Source of the DNA: Codonopsis lanceolata
Lineage: Eukaryota; Streptophyta; Magnoliopsida; Asterales; Campanulaceae
Direction: 5' to 3'
Length of the DNA stretch: 64,000 nucleotides
Assembly: GCA_013146195.2 (NCBI GenBank)
Contig: CM028379.1
Coordinates: 55,687,693-55,751,692, forward strand
A program made the position numbers and the translations under genes. Of the stretch, positions 21,502-32,063 are shown piece after piece. The notes beneath the pieces were generated by a model that was not told the origin of the DNA, ran no database searches, and was given only the letters and a program-made list of their open reading frames with translations. The first letter of the stretch is position 1; each line of letters begins with the position of its first letter.

Positions 21502-23007
21502 ATGGCAGCAGAAAGTGAGCAATCCGCTATGGGTACAGATACAGGGGCTCCAGGGTACGCTCCGACTCTGGCTATGTAACAGTGGCCAGATCAAAATTTG
21601 GGTGCACAGGCTGATCGTATAATGAGCCAAATGGCTAATTTGGTTCAAAATTTAAAATCCAGTGGTGAGGTAATCTCTTCCCCTGCAGTTCCTCAAGAAG
21701 CATCAACGTCCTCCCATGTCCCTCCAAACCCAAATCCTCAGCCAAACACCAACCCTCAAATACTACCATTACCCCAAATCAAATTCCTCCACCAAATCCC
21801 TATTACCCAAATATTAACCATTTCTCACCCTATCCTCCGTATCCTTTCCCAAACACCAATATTCCCCAAAATCCAAATAACCTCCCTTTTCCCATCGCCA
21901 ATCCACTCCAAAATAGCCCGCACATGGACCCAAAAAGCTATAACCCGCCAAGCCAAGTCACAACCTATTTACCTTTTAATGACCCAGTCCGCCAAACCGA
22001 AACCGCCAACAACCCACCTACCCAAAATCCTTATCCTGCCCAAAATCCATATCCTTCCCAAAATCCTTATCCTTCCCAAAATCCTTACCAGATACCGCAG
22101 CTAGAAATCAACTCAGCCTTCCCTAATCCTGCCAATATATACCAAAAACCAACTTCCCCTCCCACCAAAATGGAGGCGGACATGGAAAATCTAAAAAACA
22201 TGATGCTCAAAGTTCTCAACAAAGGAGAACTTTCTACGCGGGCACTAGCATTACAACCTTCGGCAATATAGACTTCAAAATTCAAAATGCCCGACATAGA
22301 GAAATTTGATGGGACTGGATGCCTTATATCCTACCTGAAATCCTATTCCACTGGCATGTAGTCAAGGGGGGCTAGCTTTGAAGCCATGGCTTCCAATTTT
22401 CACCTCACCCTGATAGGGGCTGCCAAGCAATGGCTTATGTTGTCAGACAATAGCACCATGGGTACTTGGGACCAAATAGCTGAAGGGTTCCTAGAAAGGT
22501 ACAAAGACAACACCAGCCCTGAAAATAAAAGAGACATTGAGTCGTGCACCCTAAGGGAAAAAGAGACATGTCCTGAGTTTGCAGTCAGGTGGAAAAGAAA
22601 GCTGGCTCAGACGTTCTACAGGCCTGGTCCAGTTGAATCTTCCAGGATGTTCATTAAAAATCTCCAACCCATATACCTGGAACACATGCGATGTCTCCCT
22701 TATTGCAATTTTAAAGAAATAGTGGAGATAGGAGTCCGTATTGATGAAGATATATAGACAGGGCAATTAAAAGTCAATATGCCCCCAAGTTCTTTCCGAT
22801 ACTCTAAAGTAAAGGCAGCCGCATCAGCACCAGCCGTTAATATGGTAGGAAATGCATCAGCCACTTTTCCTACCCAAAACTATAGCACTGTTCCATGGTC
22901 CTACGGATCAGATAGGTCTGTCAACGCAGTTGGAGGGAATAATGGCCCGAAAATAAATTTCAGAAGCCAGAACAGGGTGAACCGATATTATGATGAACTA
23001 CAGAGCT
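21502..23007 (+). pseudogene. gag: Tat1 gag
   Basis: ATG at 21502 starts MAAESEQSAMGTDTGAPGYA; a TAA stop follows near 21577 and the frame resumes (MSQMANLVQNLKSS, 21598 on). A Pro-rich linker changes frame near 21780-21920 and includes four NPYPSQ-type repeats (about 22028-22090). The retrotransposon gag capsid core is at about 22270-22757: PDIEKFDGTG, then ASNFHLTLIGAAKQWLMLS and TWDQIAEGFLERY. A stop at 22755 interrupts the tail. The nucleocapsid knuckle seen in Tat2 is missing: the sequence jumps at about 23008 to a region that in Tat2 lies after the protease. Structural capsid in active relatives. Confidence 0.8.
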
Positions 23008-23935
23008 CAGCAAGGAATGTATACCTCCTTTCGGTCTAAGATACAAACCTACTCCAACTGAAGTAGTCGCGGTCATGAAACAGAAACATGAGAAAATTAA
23101 ACCAGAAAGAGAAAGGCGTCCTTTTAAATATCCCCCTCTTCAACCATATAGAAAAACCTTAAATGGTTACTTTGTAAGAAAAGGGGAAACAGAAGCTTAC
23201 CTCATGTTCCCTGAGCCCTGGCTAGACCAGAGTGGAAAATACGCCCTGGTTCGGAAATCTTTGAAGATGTCAGTATTCTCACGGATAAAATGGAACATAT
23301 TACCCTGGAGCCCTATAGCACTGCATATAAGACTGTCACAATTGAAAATACTTGGTCTATAGACCAAGATGATTACGCTCTGGCCCTATTAGATGACGAA
23401 AGTCTGGAGGACAGTTTTCTGGGTATGATATATGGAGGCACTAATTATGAAAAGCTCACTGCTGAGTTTGTGCCAATTATTGATAAGCCTCTGCATAACT
23501 GGTATACTACGATCGGCCCGCTTTTGACAACCGCAGATCTGGTGGACCGCTTCGGATATACTATTCCTATTCCTTCTCTTAGCTTTACGGATTAGTCATC
23601 TACCGATCCGCTCCCTAAAATTGAGGATCTCAAACCCCAGGTCCTCAATAATGTAAATAACCCTGTACAATTTGCTATTAATGATAATCTTAATGTCTTT
23701 GCTTATTCCTTAGATGCACCTACATTAAAAGACGCATTAAATAATTATAATAATGAGTCATTTGATAAAATGGACCCAAAAGATAAAAATTACTTGTTTA
23801 AGCTTGTAAAGTCAGTCGAGCACCAGGAAAAACATCATTCATCAGCAGCAAATGAAGACCTATCCACTATCAATCTGGGGCTGAACAATGAAACAAAAGA
23901 AATCAAAATCGGCAGCTACCTAAGGCCCTGAAAGG
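23008..23935 (+). pseudogene. Tat1 region between G-patch and RT
   Basis: From 23008 the DNA aligns with Tat2 minus-strand positions near 62560 and onward: ggatacaaacctat-type words, then YRKTLNGYFVRKGETEAYLM, then TIENTWSIDQDDYALALLDD, DLVDRFGYT, and NESFDKMDPKDKNYL. This is the variable spacer that precedes RT in this Tat family; it has no known enzymatic motif. At least two frameshifts (near 23290 and 23600) and a TAG at 23593 break it. Confidence 0.75.
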
Positions 23936-24802
23936 GTAGCACTTATTGGCCTCCTCAAAGAATTCGTAGACATCTTCGCCTGGTCCTATGAAGATATGCC
24001 TGGGCTGGATCCAGCCATTGTTGAACATCGGATCCCCATATATCCGGATGCTCGGCCAATCAAACAAAAGCTACGCCGAATCAAACCCGAATGGTCACTA
24101 CAAGTGAAAGAAGAAATTATGAAGCAGCCACATGTCAAATTCATTCGGGTGGTAGAATACCCGATCTGACTATCCAATGTAATGACCGTTCCCAAGCCCA
24201 ACGGGAAGGTTTGGATCTGTGTAGATTTTCGCAACCTCAACAAGGCGTCGCCCAAAGATGACTTCTCTCTACCCAATATTGATATTGTGGTAGACGCCGT
24301 CGCTGCTCACAAAATAAGATCTTTCGTCAACGGCATACTAGGCTACAATCAAATCAAAATGGCAGTGGAAGACCAGGAGAAAAACTCATTCACTACTCCC
24401 TGGGGAACCTACTACTACAATGTCATGCCATTTGGGTTAAAAAATGCCGGGGCTACATATCAAAGGGCTGCCACCACCCTCTTCCACGACATGATTCATA
24501 AAGAAGTTGAGGTCTATGTTGATGACATGATAGTGCACTCTAGCGACGCCAACGGTGCTCATATCAAAGACCTTCGAAAGTTCTTCGAAAGGTTAAGGAA
24601 GCACCAAATGAAGCTTAACCCCACCAAATGCACATTTAGGGTTACCAAAGGCAAAGTCCTGGGATTCATGATAACTGAGCAGGACATCGAGATCGAGCCA
24701 GCCAAAATTAAAGCCATTATAAAGATGCCGCGGCCAAAAACTCCAACCGAAGTCAAAGGCTTCGGCCGATCAGCAATATATCGCCGCTTCATCGACAAAT
24801 GA
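23936..24802 (+). pseudogene. Tat1 reverse transcriptase
   Basis: Motifs in order: FRNLNKASPKDDFSLPNID (template/palm start), WGTYYYNVMPFGLKNAGATY, and VYVDDMIVHS with the catalytic YVDD at 24515-24526, then LNPTKCTFRVTKGKVLGFM. The upstream start region (PGLDPAIVEH.I..YPDARPIKQKLRRIKPEW) is readable from about 24000. A TGA at about 24167 stands where Tat2 has Trp in PIWLSN. It copies RNA to cDNA in active relatives. The palm is intact but no uninterrupted polyprotein exists. Confidence 0.88.
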
Positions 24803-25394
24803 CATCCATATGTGAGCCCTCTTCAAACTCTTAAAGAAAAATACTGACCAAGTCTGGGACGAGAAATGCCAGCTAGCCTTCGAAAAAATAAAAGACTACC
24901 TTACCAATCCACCTGTGCTAGTTCCACCCCATACACATAAACCTCTCCTCCTATATTTAACTGTCAGAGACACGTTAGTAGGGGCTATGCTCGCCCAAGA
25001 AAAAGAAAATTCCTACATTAAAAATGCCATATATCTCATAAGTAGGAAGCTCCAATGAAGCGAGCTAAATTATTCAGCATTGGAGAAAAGCTGCACCGGC
25101 CTAGTCTGGGCAACGCAAAGGCTCAAGACCTACCTGCAAGGACGATCCATCAAGCTCATCTCCAGAATGGATCATATAAAGTACATCTTCAGCAAGCCAT
25201 CACTATCCAGTCGATTGGCTAAGTGGTCATTTCTTCTCAACGAGTTTGACATAACCTATGTCACGCTCAAATCCATCAAAGGCAGTGTAATTACAGACCA
25301 TTTAACCGATCTGCCCTTAAAAGCAGAAGATGCAGCTGAGCATAGCTTCCCAGACGAAGGTGTCTTGGAAATTACTAACCACGACATCAGCTAG
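24803..25394 (+). pseudogene. Tat1 RNase H (retroviral-type, linked to RT)
   Basis: A frame change near 24803 is followed by a thumb/connection region (AFEKIKDYLTNPPVLVPP, about 24877 on) and the RNase H part, SALEKSCTGLVWATQRLKTY, with SRMDHIKYIFSKPSLSSRLA and KWSFLLNEFDITY. These are the family's 'YSxxEK.x.ALV.A..RLR.Y' and 'TD...kyi..kp....R...W' regions; the usual Asp of the second is kept as MDH. Degrades the RNA strand in active relatives. Confidence 0.8.
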
Positions 25395-25979
25395 CAAATG
25401 TTCTTTAACGGAGCCGCAAATAAAAGAGGTTTTGGCCTAGGAATCTTGCTAATCGACCCAGCTGATTCCCACACTCCGTTGGCCATAAGGTTGGAGTTCG
25501 AATGCTCGAACAATACAGCTGAATACGAAGCCTGTATTGCTGGCCTAGAAGAAGCCTTCCGTAAGGGAGCCAAAGATTTGGAAGTCTATGGTGACTCCGC
25601 CCTTATCATAAATCAAGTCGAAGGGAAATGGAAGACCCAGGATCCTCGACTGCAGCTCTACCATGCGAAGTTGACTGCACTGGCCACCAAATTTGATTCT
25701 ATCTCGTTTCACTACTTGCCGCGGGATAGAAATCAATTTGCTGATGCCTTGGCCACTCTGGCATCGCTGGTCCAAATTCCCACGGAAGCCAATGTCCAGC
25801 CATTTATAGTTGGGAAAAAGATCACTCCAGCATACTGCTTCAAAATCAACGCTGCTCCTGAAACATATCACGAGCCTTGGTATTCTGATATCTTAAATCT
25901 GCTTCAGAAAGGGATCTATCCTCCCAGCTTAGACAAATGGGGGAAGTCTCCCTACGGAGATGGGCATCGCAATTCATGA
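25395..25979 (+). pseudogene. Tat1 second, archaeal-type RNase H (aRNH)
   Basis: The frame reads QMFFNGAANKRGFGLGILLI, where the family has a catalytic Asp in F.DGA.N; Tat2 keeps it (FFDGAANK) and Tat1 has Asn. Downstream motifs are present: NNTAEYEACIAGLEEA (Glu), YGDSALIINQVEGKW (Asp), and PRDRNQFADALATLASL (Asp). A second RNase H after the RT-linked one is the diagnostic feature of the Tat lineage. Open through 25979, but the first catalytic residue is lost. Confidence 0.88.
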
Positions 25980-26928
25980 TTAGTGGTGGCAACCTATATA
26001 AAAGGCATTATCAGGGCTTAAATCTATTATGCGTCGATCAAGAAAAAGCTGATCAAATCATGGACCAGCTTCATGGTGGTACCTACGGGCCCCACATGAA
26101 TGGCCATATGTTATCCAAAAAGTTATCCCAAGAAGTTGTTACTATTGGAGTTACACTAAACCGATCAGATTGCGGTGGTGTGCTGTGACAAGTGCCAAGA
26201 TTTTGCAAATCGCAAGACGTGCTCCCCGCACATCTTATATAACTCCACAGCCCCCTGGCCCTTTTTAACTTGGGGAATCGACGTCATAGGCCAAATTCAC
26301 CCAAAGGGATCCAATGGCCACGAGTACATTCTGGTAGCAGTAGACTACTTCACGAAGTGGGTGGAAGCCTCTTCCTACAAAGTTTTAAATGATCGAAAGG
26401 TGTCCGATTTCATCCGGACCAACATCATATATCGATACGGAGTGCCTTTTGAGATCATCTCCAACAACGACACACATTTTGAAGGGGACGTGAATCGTCT
26501 GCTCGACGAATTCAAAATCCAAAGGCATAAATCCTCCCCCTACCGACCACAAGTAAATGGTGCCATTGAAGCAGCCAACAAAACGTTGGAAAATATTATC
26601 AGAAAAATGCCTGATACAGGAAGAGACTGGCTAGAAAAATTGCCACTAGCCCTCTGGGGCTACCGCACTTCAGTTCGCACACCCACTGAGGCTACTCCTT
26701 ACTCTCTAGCCTACGGCATGGAGGCAGTGCTGCCCATAAAAGTTGAAATTCCGTCATTAAGAGTAAGGATGGAATCTGACATATTATAAATTAACTGGGT
26801 CAAAGGGCGATACGAAGAATTAGCCCTAATCGATGAAAGGCGATTGCTGGCCCTGGAGCATACCCGAGCATATCAAAGGCGAATAACCCGAGCCTATAAT
26901 AAAAAAGTCAAAAGCGATTGCTTTCTCC
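25980..26928 (+). pseudogene. Tat1 integrase, C-terminus truncated
   Basis: The HHCC zinc region is split over two frames (HGGTYGPHMNGHML, 26070 on; CCDKCQDFANRK, 26178 on). The core has the first Asp in WGIDVIGQ (about 26275), the second region EIISNNDTHF, in which the expected SDNG is SNND so the catalytic Asp is Asn, and Glu in VNGAIEAANKTLENII. A stop lies at 26787-26789 and the reading continues as NWVKGRYEELALIDERRL and RAYNKKVK, then runs into a pyrimidine-rich stretch, so the DNA-binding C-terminus is missing. Confidence 0.85.
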
Positions 26929-27472
26929 TACTTTCCATGCCTTTCTTGCTCTGCTTTTTACTTTGCTGCTTTCTTTGCCTTGCCTGCTCTGCTTTTTGCT
27001 TTGTTGTTTTCTTCTTTTGCTGCTTTCTTGCTCTGCTGCTTTCTTCTTTTTTTCTTTCTTCTTTCACTATTTTTTTCTTTTCTTTTCTTTACTTTTCTTT
27101 TCTTTCTCTCTTTTGCTGTGCTGCAGGCATCTTGCTGGGGTTGGAATGGTATAATTCTCTCTTTTCTGCTTTTCTTGCGGCTGTTCTACTGGGGATATAA
27201 GTCTTCATTTGTTAAGCTTTCAGGACCTTTTTGCAATTTGAGCAAACTTGGAAGTTTAAATGCTGCAATTTGACTTTGGAGGGGAGGAAAGTGAAACTTT
27301 CCAACCCCTTTATGATTTCGGGCAAGGAAACGAAGAACAACAACTCTTCTTCTTCATTTCTTTCTTCTTCTTCGTTCCTTCTTCCACAATTGTTGTTGCC
27401 GACAAGTTCTCTTGTTCATTTCTTTGCCTTTTCTTGATTTTCTTTCACCAAATTTATTGTTTTTCTTGACAG
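26929..27472 (+). other. Pyrimidine-rich spacer between integrase and the PMD gene
   Basis: 26929-27115 is nearly all C and T on the plus strand (repeated tgctttcttgctctgct words), and 27330-27470 is T-rich again and ends cttgacag before an ATG. The apparent Leu/Phe-rich membrane-like frames arise from this composition. It may serve as leader, or as branch-point and acceptor sequence for splicing of the downstream gene. Confidence 0.6.
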
Positions 27473-30282
27473 ATGACTTCTTCTTCAAGATCTAGGAAGG
27501 GAAAAGCACCGATGCATCCGGAATCGGGCGAGGAACGTTGGGAACTTCCTGCTTTAACACGAAATTATATCAAATATTGGTATTCTAAGGATGATTGGGC
27601 AACATCCTTCGCGATCGGCATACCCATGTTTCTAATCTTCAAAACCCCGCTGTAAGTTTCTTTTTTTCACAAACCCATTTGGTTGATTTTTCAGATCTGT
27701 TAGATTCTTTGCTGTTTTGGGCTTTTGGAGTATTCCTACTCTTGATTTTGATGCTTATGAATGCAATTTATATGCTAGAATGATGCAATTTGGCAATTAT
27801 ACATAGCAAAAATATGAAATTCATGCTATTTAATTTTGCGATGCATATTTGACCAATTGACACTATTTATTTCTGCGATGCATATTTCATGTAACTGATA
27901 TATTTTGACTATATGATGCATGTTTGGGCTAACAAATATTTTCATAATGCATGTTCATACGGTATATTACTCAGATACATGGTGCATTTTTTTTTATTTT
28001 TTTATCAGATATATATATTTTCGAATGCATGCACGTACTGCAAATATATTTTATACGCAAGAATGTAACAGACATGCTTTCTAGGATATATGCAAAATGC
28101 AATATTTTTTTTATGCAACATCATTTTTTAAAATTATGCAAAATGCAACGGAGATGTATTTCTAAATGCAACATATGCAAATGCAACATACATATTTTTT
28201 TATACAAAATGCAATATTTTTTTTAATAGAAGCGGGACGGGACCTGCGAGATTTTATTTAAATAAAGAAAATGATACAAACTTAAGGGGGACAACCAGCC
28301 TTACCCTTTGAACGGGGGGACAAAGGAGCCTGACCTCAAAAAAATACAAATAGGAAAAGATTAAGAAGAAACTCTAATCCTAGCCGTGCTTTGAGCATCA
28401 AGAAAAACATTAGACTTGATAGGACGAGGGAGGTCGCCATTCGAACTGAAAGAAAAATTTCTACCAGAGTCTATAGCCAAATGGGGCATGGCATTTTTTT
28501 TAATGCAAAATGCAATATATATATATATATATGCTTAGTAAGAATGGCATAGTATTATGGCATACATAAGGGCTTAATGAAAAATAAGAATTTTACCTCC
28601 TCTTTCTTTTTGATTCTGAGATACTGTTGTTTTTTTTCTTCTTTTTTTTTCCCAGGCACGTAGAGCTTTGACCAGAGTTCGGGCCAGCTGCGATAAAGTC
28701 GCGACCATTTATAACTCGATGCCTTTGCAAACACAACTTCTAGTGGAGTCCTCTGGCTTCGGTGTTTTTATGCTAGCGTTTTGTCCCTTTCGCAGATATT
28801 TGCCTATTTTCGAGGTTTTGTGGGATTACTGGTGGGATACCACCCACACCTTTCATTTCAGTTGGGGTGAAGCCACGTTGACTTTATGCGACTTTGCCGC
28901 GATTACGGACATCTCTACTGGCATTGGCAGGACCCTGGAGCCGGATTATACCCTCAGACGTCAGCATGATGTAATGGAGGATCTTTTGGGCTTTGAGCCA
29001 GATTATAAGACTGCCGACGAGATTAAAATTGGTGGCGTGAAGAGTTGGCTTTTGCAACATGCCGGACAGGTTGACGAAGATGATAGTGAGGCTGTAACTC
29101 GCATTGCCAGGGCATTCTTATTTTTCTTTTTGGGGACGTCATTATTTGCCAACTCGTCCACTACTTTGAGAGTTTCCCTCCTGGGATGTCTTCGGGAGCT
29201 GGATCATGTTATTGATTATGACTGGGAGCAGGCAGGCTTGGCTGAGCTTTACGTTTCCATGGATCACGCCAGCCGCAATGATTCTTTGGTTCTCAATGGT
29301 TTTGCTCCAGCTTGGGAGGTATCTTTTCTCTTTTTCCCTGCTTTTTATTTTTGCCAATATTTTTCTTTTTGGCTGACTTATTTTTTTCGCAGGTCTGGGC
29401 CTACTCTGTTTTTCATTTTACTCCAGGCCCTTTGCATAATCGCGTTCACAAGCCACAGTTTCTGGCTGAATATGTGAACGCCAACATAATAGAGGAGGAT
29501 CGGGACGGCCGCTATCTGAACGAGATAATGACGCGGGACAGGATTGTGAGGTTGAGCTCAGGCACTGTGCACCTATCTCCCTGGAGGGGTCTGCTGGGCC
29601 TTATCTAATTTCTATAGAGATGATCCGATGTCGGATTCTGATGGTTTCGATCATGGTTGACTCACTGTATATGGGCGAGCGGGTTAATCGCCAGCATTTC
29701 ATGTATCTGGTGCCTCTAGTGACACCACCTGCACCACCAACCTGGGTGATTGTCCCAGATTTCTGGCCTAGCAGGTATTATTACCTGTCGAGGTTCATCG
29801 TTCCTCTGGGTGATTATCCCAACATGTCTTACGAGGATTTCTTGAGGATGGTGCTTCATCCGTCTCCCCGCAAAGAATAAGCGCGCAAGAAGATGCTTTT
29901 GATAGGCCAAGGCCTCTCGTTGATTCCTCGATGTGCGTGATTTCTTTCGTTTCAAGCCTGCCGAGGACTTCTCCACTTTCCAGTATCATCGTGATGGAAG
30001 ACTCGTAGAGGAAGTTTTACTCGATATTGATATCCCGGAGCAGTACCAAATTCCTGAGCGGACCCGCGCGGTATATTGTCTGCCTTTTCACACTTGCATT
30101 ATTTTTTTTCTTCGAGGCTGACATATATTTTTTTAGTGTTTTACACCTTCTTCCTAAGGTTGATGCTTCTTTGTACAGGAAGGTGGTGAGGGGCTTTCTC
30201 TCTCGTCACCAAATTATAGGTGGTTGCCGGACGAATTCACTTGTCACGGAAATGGCGTTGTCACGACTAAGCGCGGGATGAA
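27473..30282 (+). pseudogene. Plant-mobile-domain (PMD) gene carried by Tat1, intron-containing
   Basis: Exon 1 (27473 to about 27651) begins MTSSSRSRKGKAPMHPE and ends at a consensus donor (gctGTAAGT). Exon 2 (28656-29318) follows tttcccAG and encodes the PMD core: LVESSGFGVFMLAF, LWDYWWDTTHTFHFSWGEAT, LCDFAAITDISTGIG, LRVSLLGCLRELDHV. Exon 3 starts at 29393 after gcAG, in phase, with VWAYSVFHFTPGPLHN. A frameshift near 29600 leads to GERVNRQHFMYLVPL, the late PMD 'ERV.RQFG' region. A further likely intron is 30071-30178. PMD (PF10536-like) proteins include MAIN/MAIL1 of Arabidopsis and many transposon-linked copies. Exon 1 must be read in another frame at its end to join exon 2 (phase 0), so one indel is likely there. 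Same strand as gag-pol. Function in the element is unknown. Confidence 0.8.
28216..28500 (-). mobile_element. Retroposed fragment with poly(A), inside the PMD intron
   Basis: A block without resemblance to its surroundings lies between two copies of gcaatattttttttaa-like and gcattttttttaatgc sequence, which may be a target duplication. On the minus strand it reads MPHLAIDSGRNFSFSSNGD to a stop, about 190 bp of trailer and an A-run. That is the form of a 5'-truncated LINE-type insertion. The source family is not identified. Confidence 0.4.
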
Positions 30283-30540
30283 GATGATGATGATGATCGC
30301 CAGTCGAGTCATGCCCCGAGCGAGAGGATCGAGTACGTGACGGGACTAGTCCTCGGGTCATGGTTGGAGACTTAGCAGAGCAGGATCTTCATGTGGCCAT
30401 TAGCTCTTGTTTTATCTGCACTTCATTATTTTTGTTGTACTAGACTCTGTATCTATTTCCAAATGCCATGTAATTTTATTTTTATTCTACGATGTATGAT
30501 ATAAATATGAAGACTCAATAATTCTAGGAATAAAAGAAAT

Positions 30541-31478
30541 CTAAATTATTTATCTAAGATAACGGCACACTACGCTTTAAGGAGGTTTGGAGGGATACAC
30601 CTTTGGATTTAAAATGGGATATCCAGCATTCTTTGGGGAAGGAGAAGCGCCCGCCTCTTCCATTGTTTGATCTTTTCTCATCGGTGGCGAAGGCTAGTAT
30701 ATAGCTTCGGTCCTTTCTTTCCTCCCTTATGAGCGAACAGAGCCAACAGGTGGAGCGGTGAGTCGTAAACGGGATACCTGTAGTTTTAGGAGATAATGGT
30801 GGGACTCACGGGCGCCGCCCATGGAGGATGTGGGCACGGATCCCGAGTTGATGCAGTGGCACCCATACCTTTTCTCTCAGGCATTCTGTTTCACCACTAT
30901 TCATGTAATCGTGCTCATATTCGGTCGTTTCTCGCTTTTAGTATAAAAGTGAGTCGAGGCGCTCATTTCACACCATCCGCCTCTTTCTTCTCTTTAAGAT
31001 GTAATCAATTCGAGCTCTCTCTCTCTGCTCGTCTTTCTTTCTTTAGTCGATATATAATTTTTGTCTTCTTCCGTAAATGGCCACACCTAGCCATAAAGCT
31101 TTGGAGATGGAGATATACGAATGCGTTGACTTCTAGATTCTTTCCTTACGAAGAAGAGCGAGAGTGGTTCGAGCATTTATGGCTATCGATGCCTCCTCAT
31201 TATGGCGGACTCACGCATAAACCGGACATGCTAAGGCGTTGTCCAGATTCCGTTGTAGAGTCATATTTTCAACTTCTTCCTAAACAAACCAGATCCCACT
31301 TTTGAGGGAGTACTGTAAGCTATAGGGGATGCTAGCCATCGGACCATTATCGTGCCCTCTCAGCGGAGGCGCCCTTTTTATGGCAGCAATACGAGTTATT
31401 TGGCTCCGACTTAGGCCGCTTACTCCCGGTTTTATAACGGATTTAATTTTAATTTAATCGTTTCTCCCTCCGCATATA
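30541..31478. other. Unassigned sequence between Tat1 and element A
   Basis: No terminus, PBS or domain is recognised. Plus-strand frames include PPMEDVGTDPELMQWHPYLF (around 30820) and KLWRWRYTNALTSRFFPYEE (about 31095-31305), which may be exons of an unknown gene or a Tat extra ORF; both are interrupted by T-rich stretches. A word gagaagcgcccgcctcttcc (30645-30665) resembles the palindrome of the Tekay LTRs below. Confidence 0.4.
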
Positions 31479-31578
31479 NNNNNNNNNNNNNNNNNNNNNN
31501 NNNNNNNNNNNNNNNNNNNNNNNNNNNNNNNNNNNNNNNNNNNNNNNNNNNNNNNNNNNNNNNNNNNNNNNNNNNNNN
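31479..31578. other. Assembly gap, 100 N
   Basis: A fixed-size gap that hides the upstream part of element A. Confidence 0.98.
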
Positions 31579-32037
31579 GACAATCGGAAGCGACTTAGAA
31601 TTTCGAGTTGGCGACTCGGTATTCTTGAAGGTATCGCCTCGCGCGGAACTAAGCGATTGGGAAGAAATGTAAACTTTCACCTAGATTCATTGGACCATTC
31701 GAGATCCTAGAAAGGATTGGAGCTTTGTCGTATCGGTTAGCATTGCCGCCTTCGTTATCGAATGTTCACGATGTATTCCATGTCTCGATGCTACGCGGTA
31801 TTTGATAGAGAATCGCATGTCCTTGTTTACGATGAGATTTCATTCGAACCCGATCTTTCTTATGATGAAAGACCAGTGAGGATTCTTGTTACTAAGGAGC
31901 AAATATTGAGAACGAAGCGAATTCCGTTAGTGAAAGTCTTGTGGAAGAATCATGATATTGAGGAAGCCACGTGGGAGACCGAGCTTGATATGCGAGAAAT
32001 ACCCCTTTCCTATTCGGCGACTCCGGTAAGAATTTAG
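31579..32037 (+). pseudogene. Element A integrase C-terminus and chromodomain (Tekay chromovirus)
   Basis: The sequence reads, over two frames, a DNRKRDLEF-like integrase tail, then HVLVYDEISFEPDLSYDERP, VRILVTKEQILRTKRIPLVK, and VLWKNHDIEEATWETELDM to a stop at 32035-32037. The last part is a chromodomain fold start with the W(K)NH...ATWE motif of Tekay/Del chromoviruses, thought to guide integration to heterochromatin. Frame changes fall near 31620 and 31760. Only this 3' end lies after the gap. The same region of element C (54820-54960) shows matching words. Confidence 0.85.
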
Positions 32038-32050
32038 GGACTAAATTCCT

Positions 32051-32063
32051 TTAAGTGAGGGGA
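32051..32063 (+). other. Polypurine tract of element A
   Basis: ttaagtgagggga immediately precedes the LTR start TGTGAGAAC, the position of plus-strand priming. Confidence 0.8.

Larger units (their letters stand above)
18427..30540 (+). mobile_element. Tat-lineage Ty3/gypsy retrotransposon (Tat1), 3' end unresolved
   Basis: The order is LTR, tRNA-Arg-type PBS, long leader, gag, RT, RNase H, a second (archaeal-type) RNase H, integrase, then an extra gene with a plant mobile domain. The double RNase H is the mark of the Tat lineage. It is inserted in copia RT; the candidate 5-bp duplication is GAGAG (18422-18426), but no 3' LTR is found, so it is untested. Compared with Tat2 (59887-64000, same family) it lacks protease and G-patch. 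The right boundary is a guess: the last recognisable coding ends near 30282 and no LTR-like sequence is recognised before the next gap. Confidence 0.85.

Noticed and set aside
26844..27273. Overlapping Leu/Phe/Ser-rich ORFs that look like membrane proteins
   Set aside because: All three frames are hydrophobic because the DNA is a pyrimidine tract; no start context or family resemblance.
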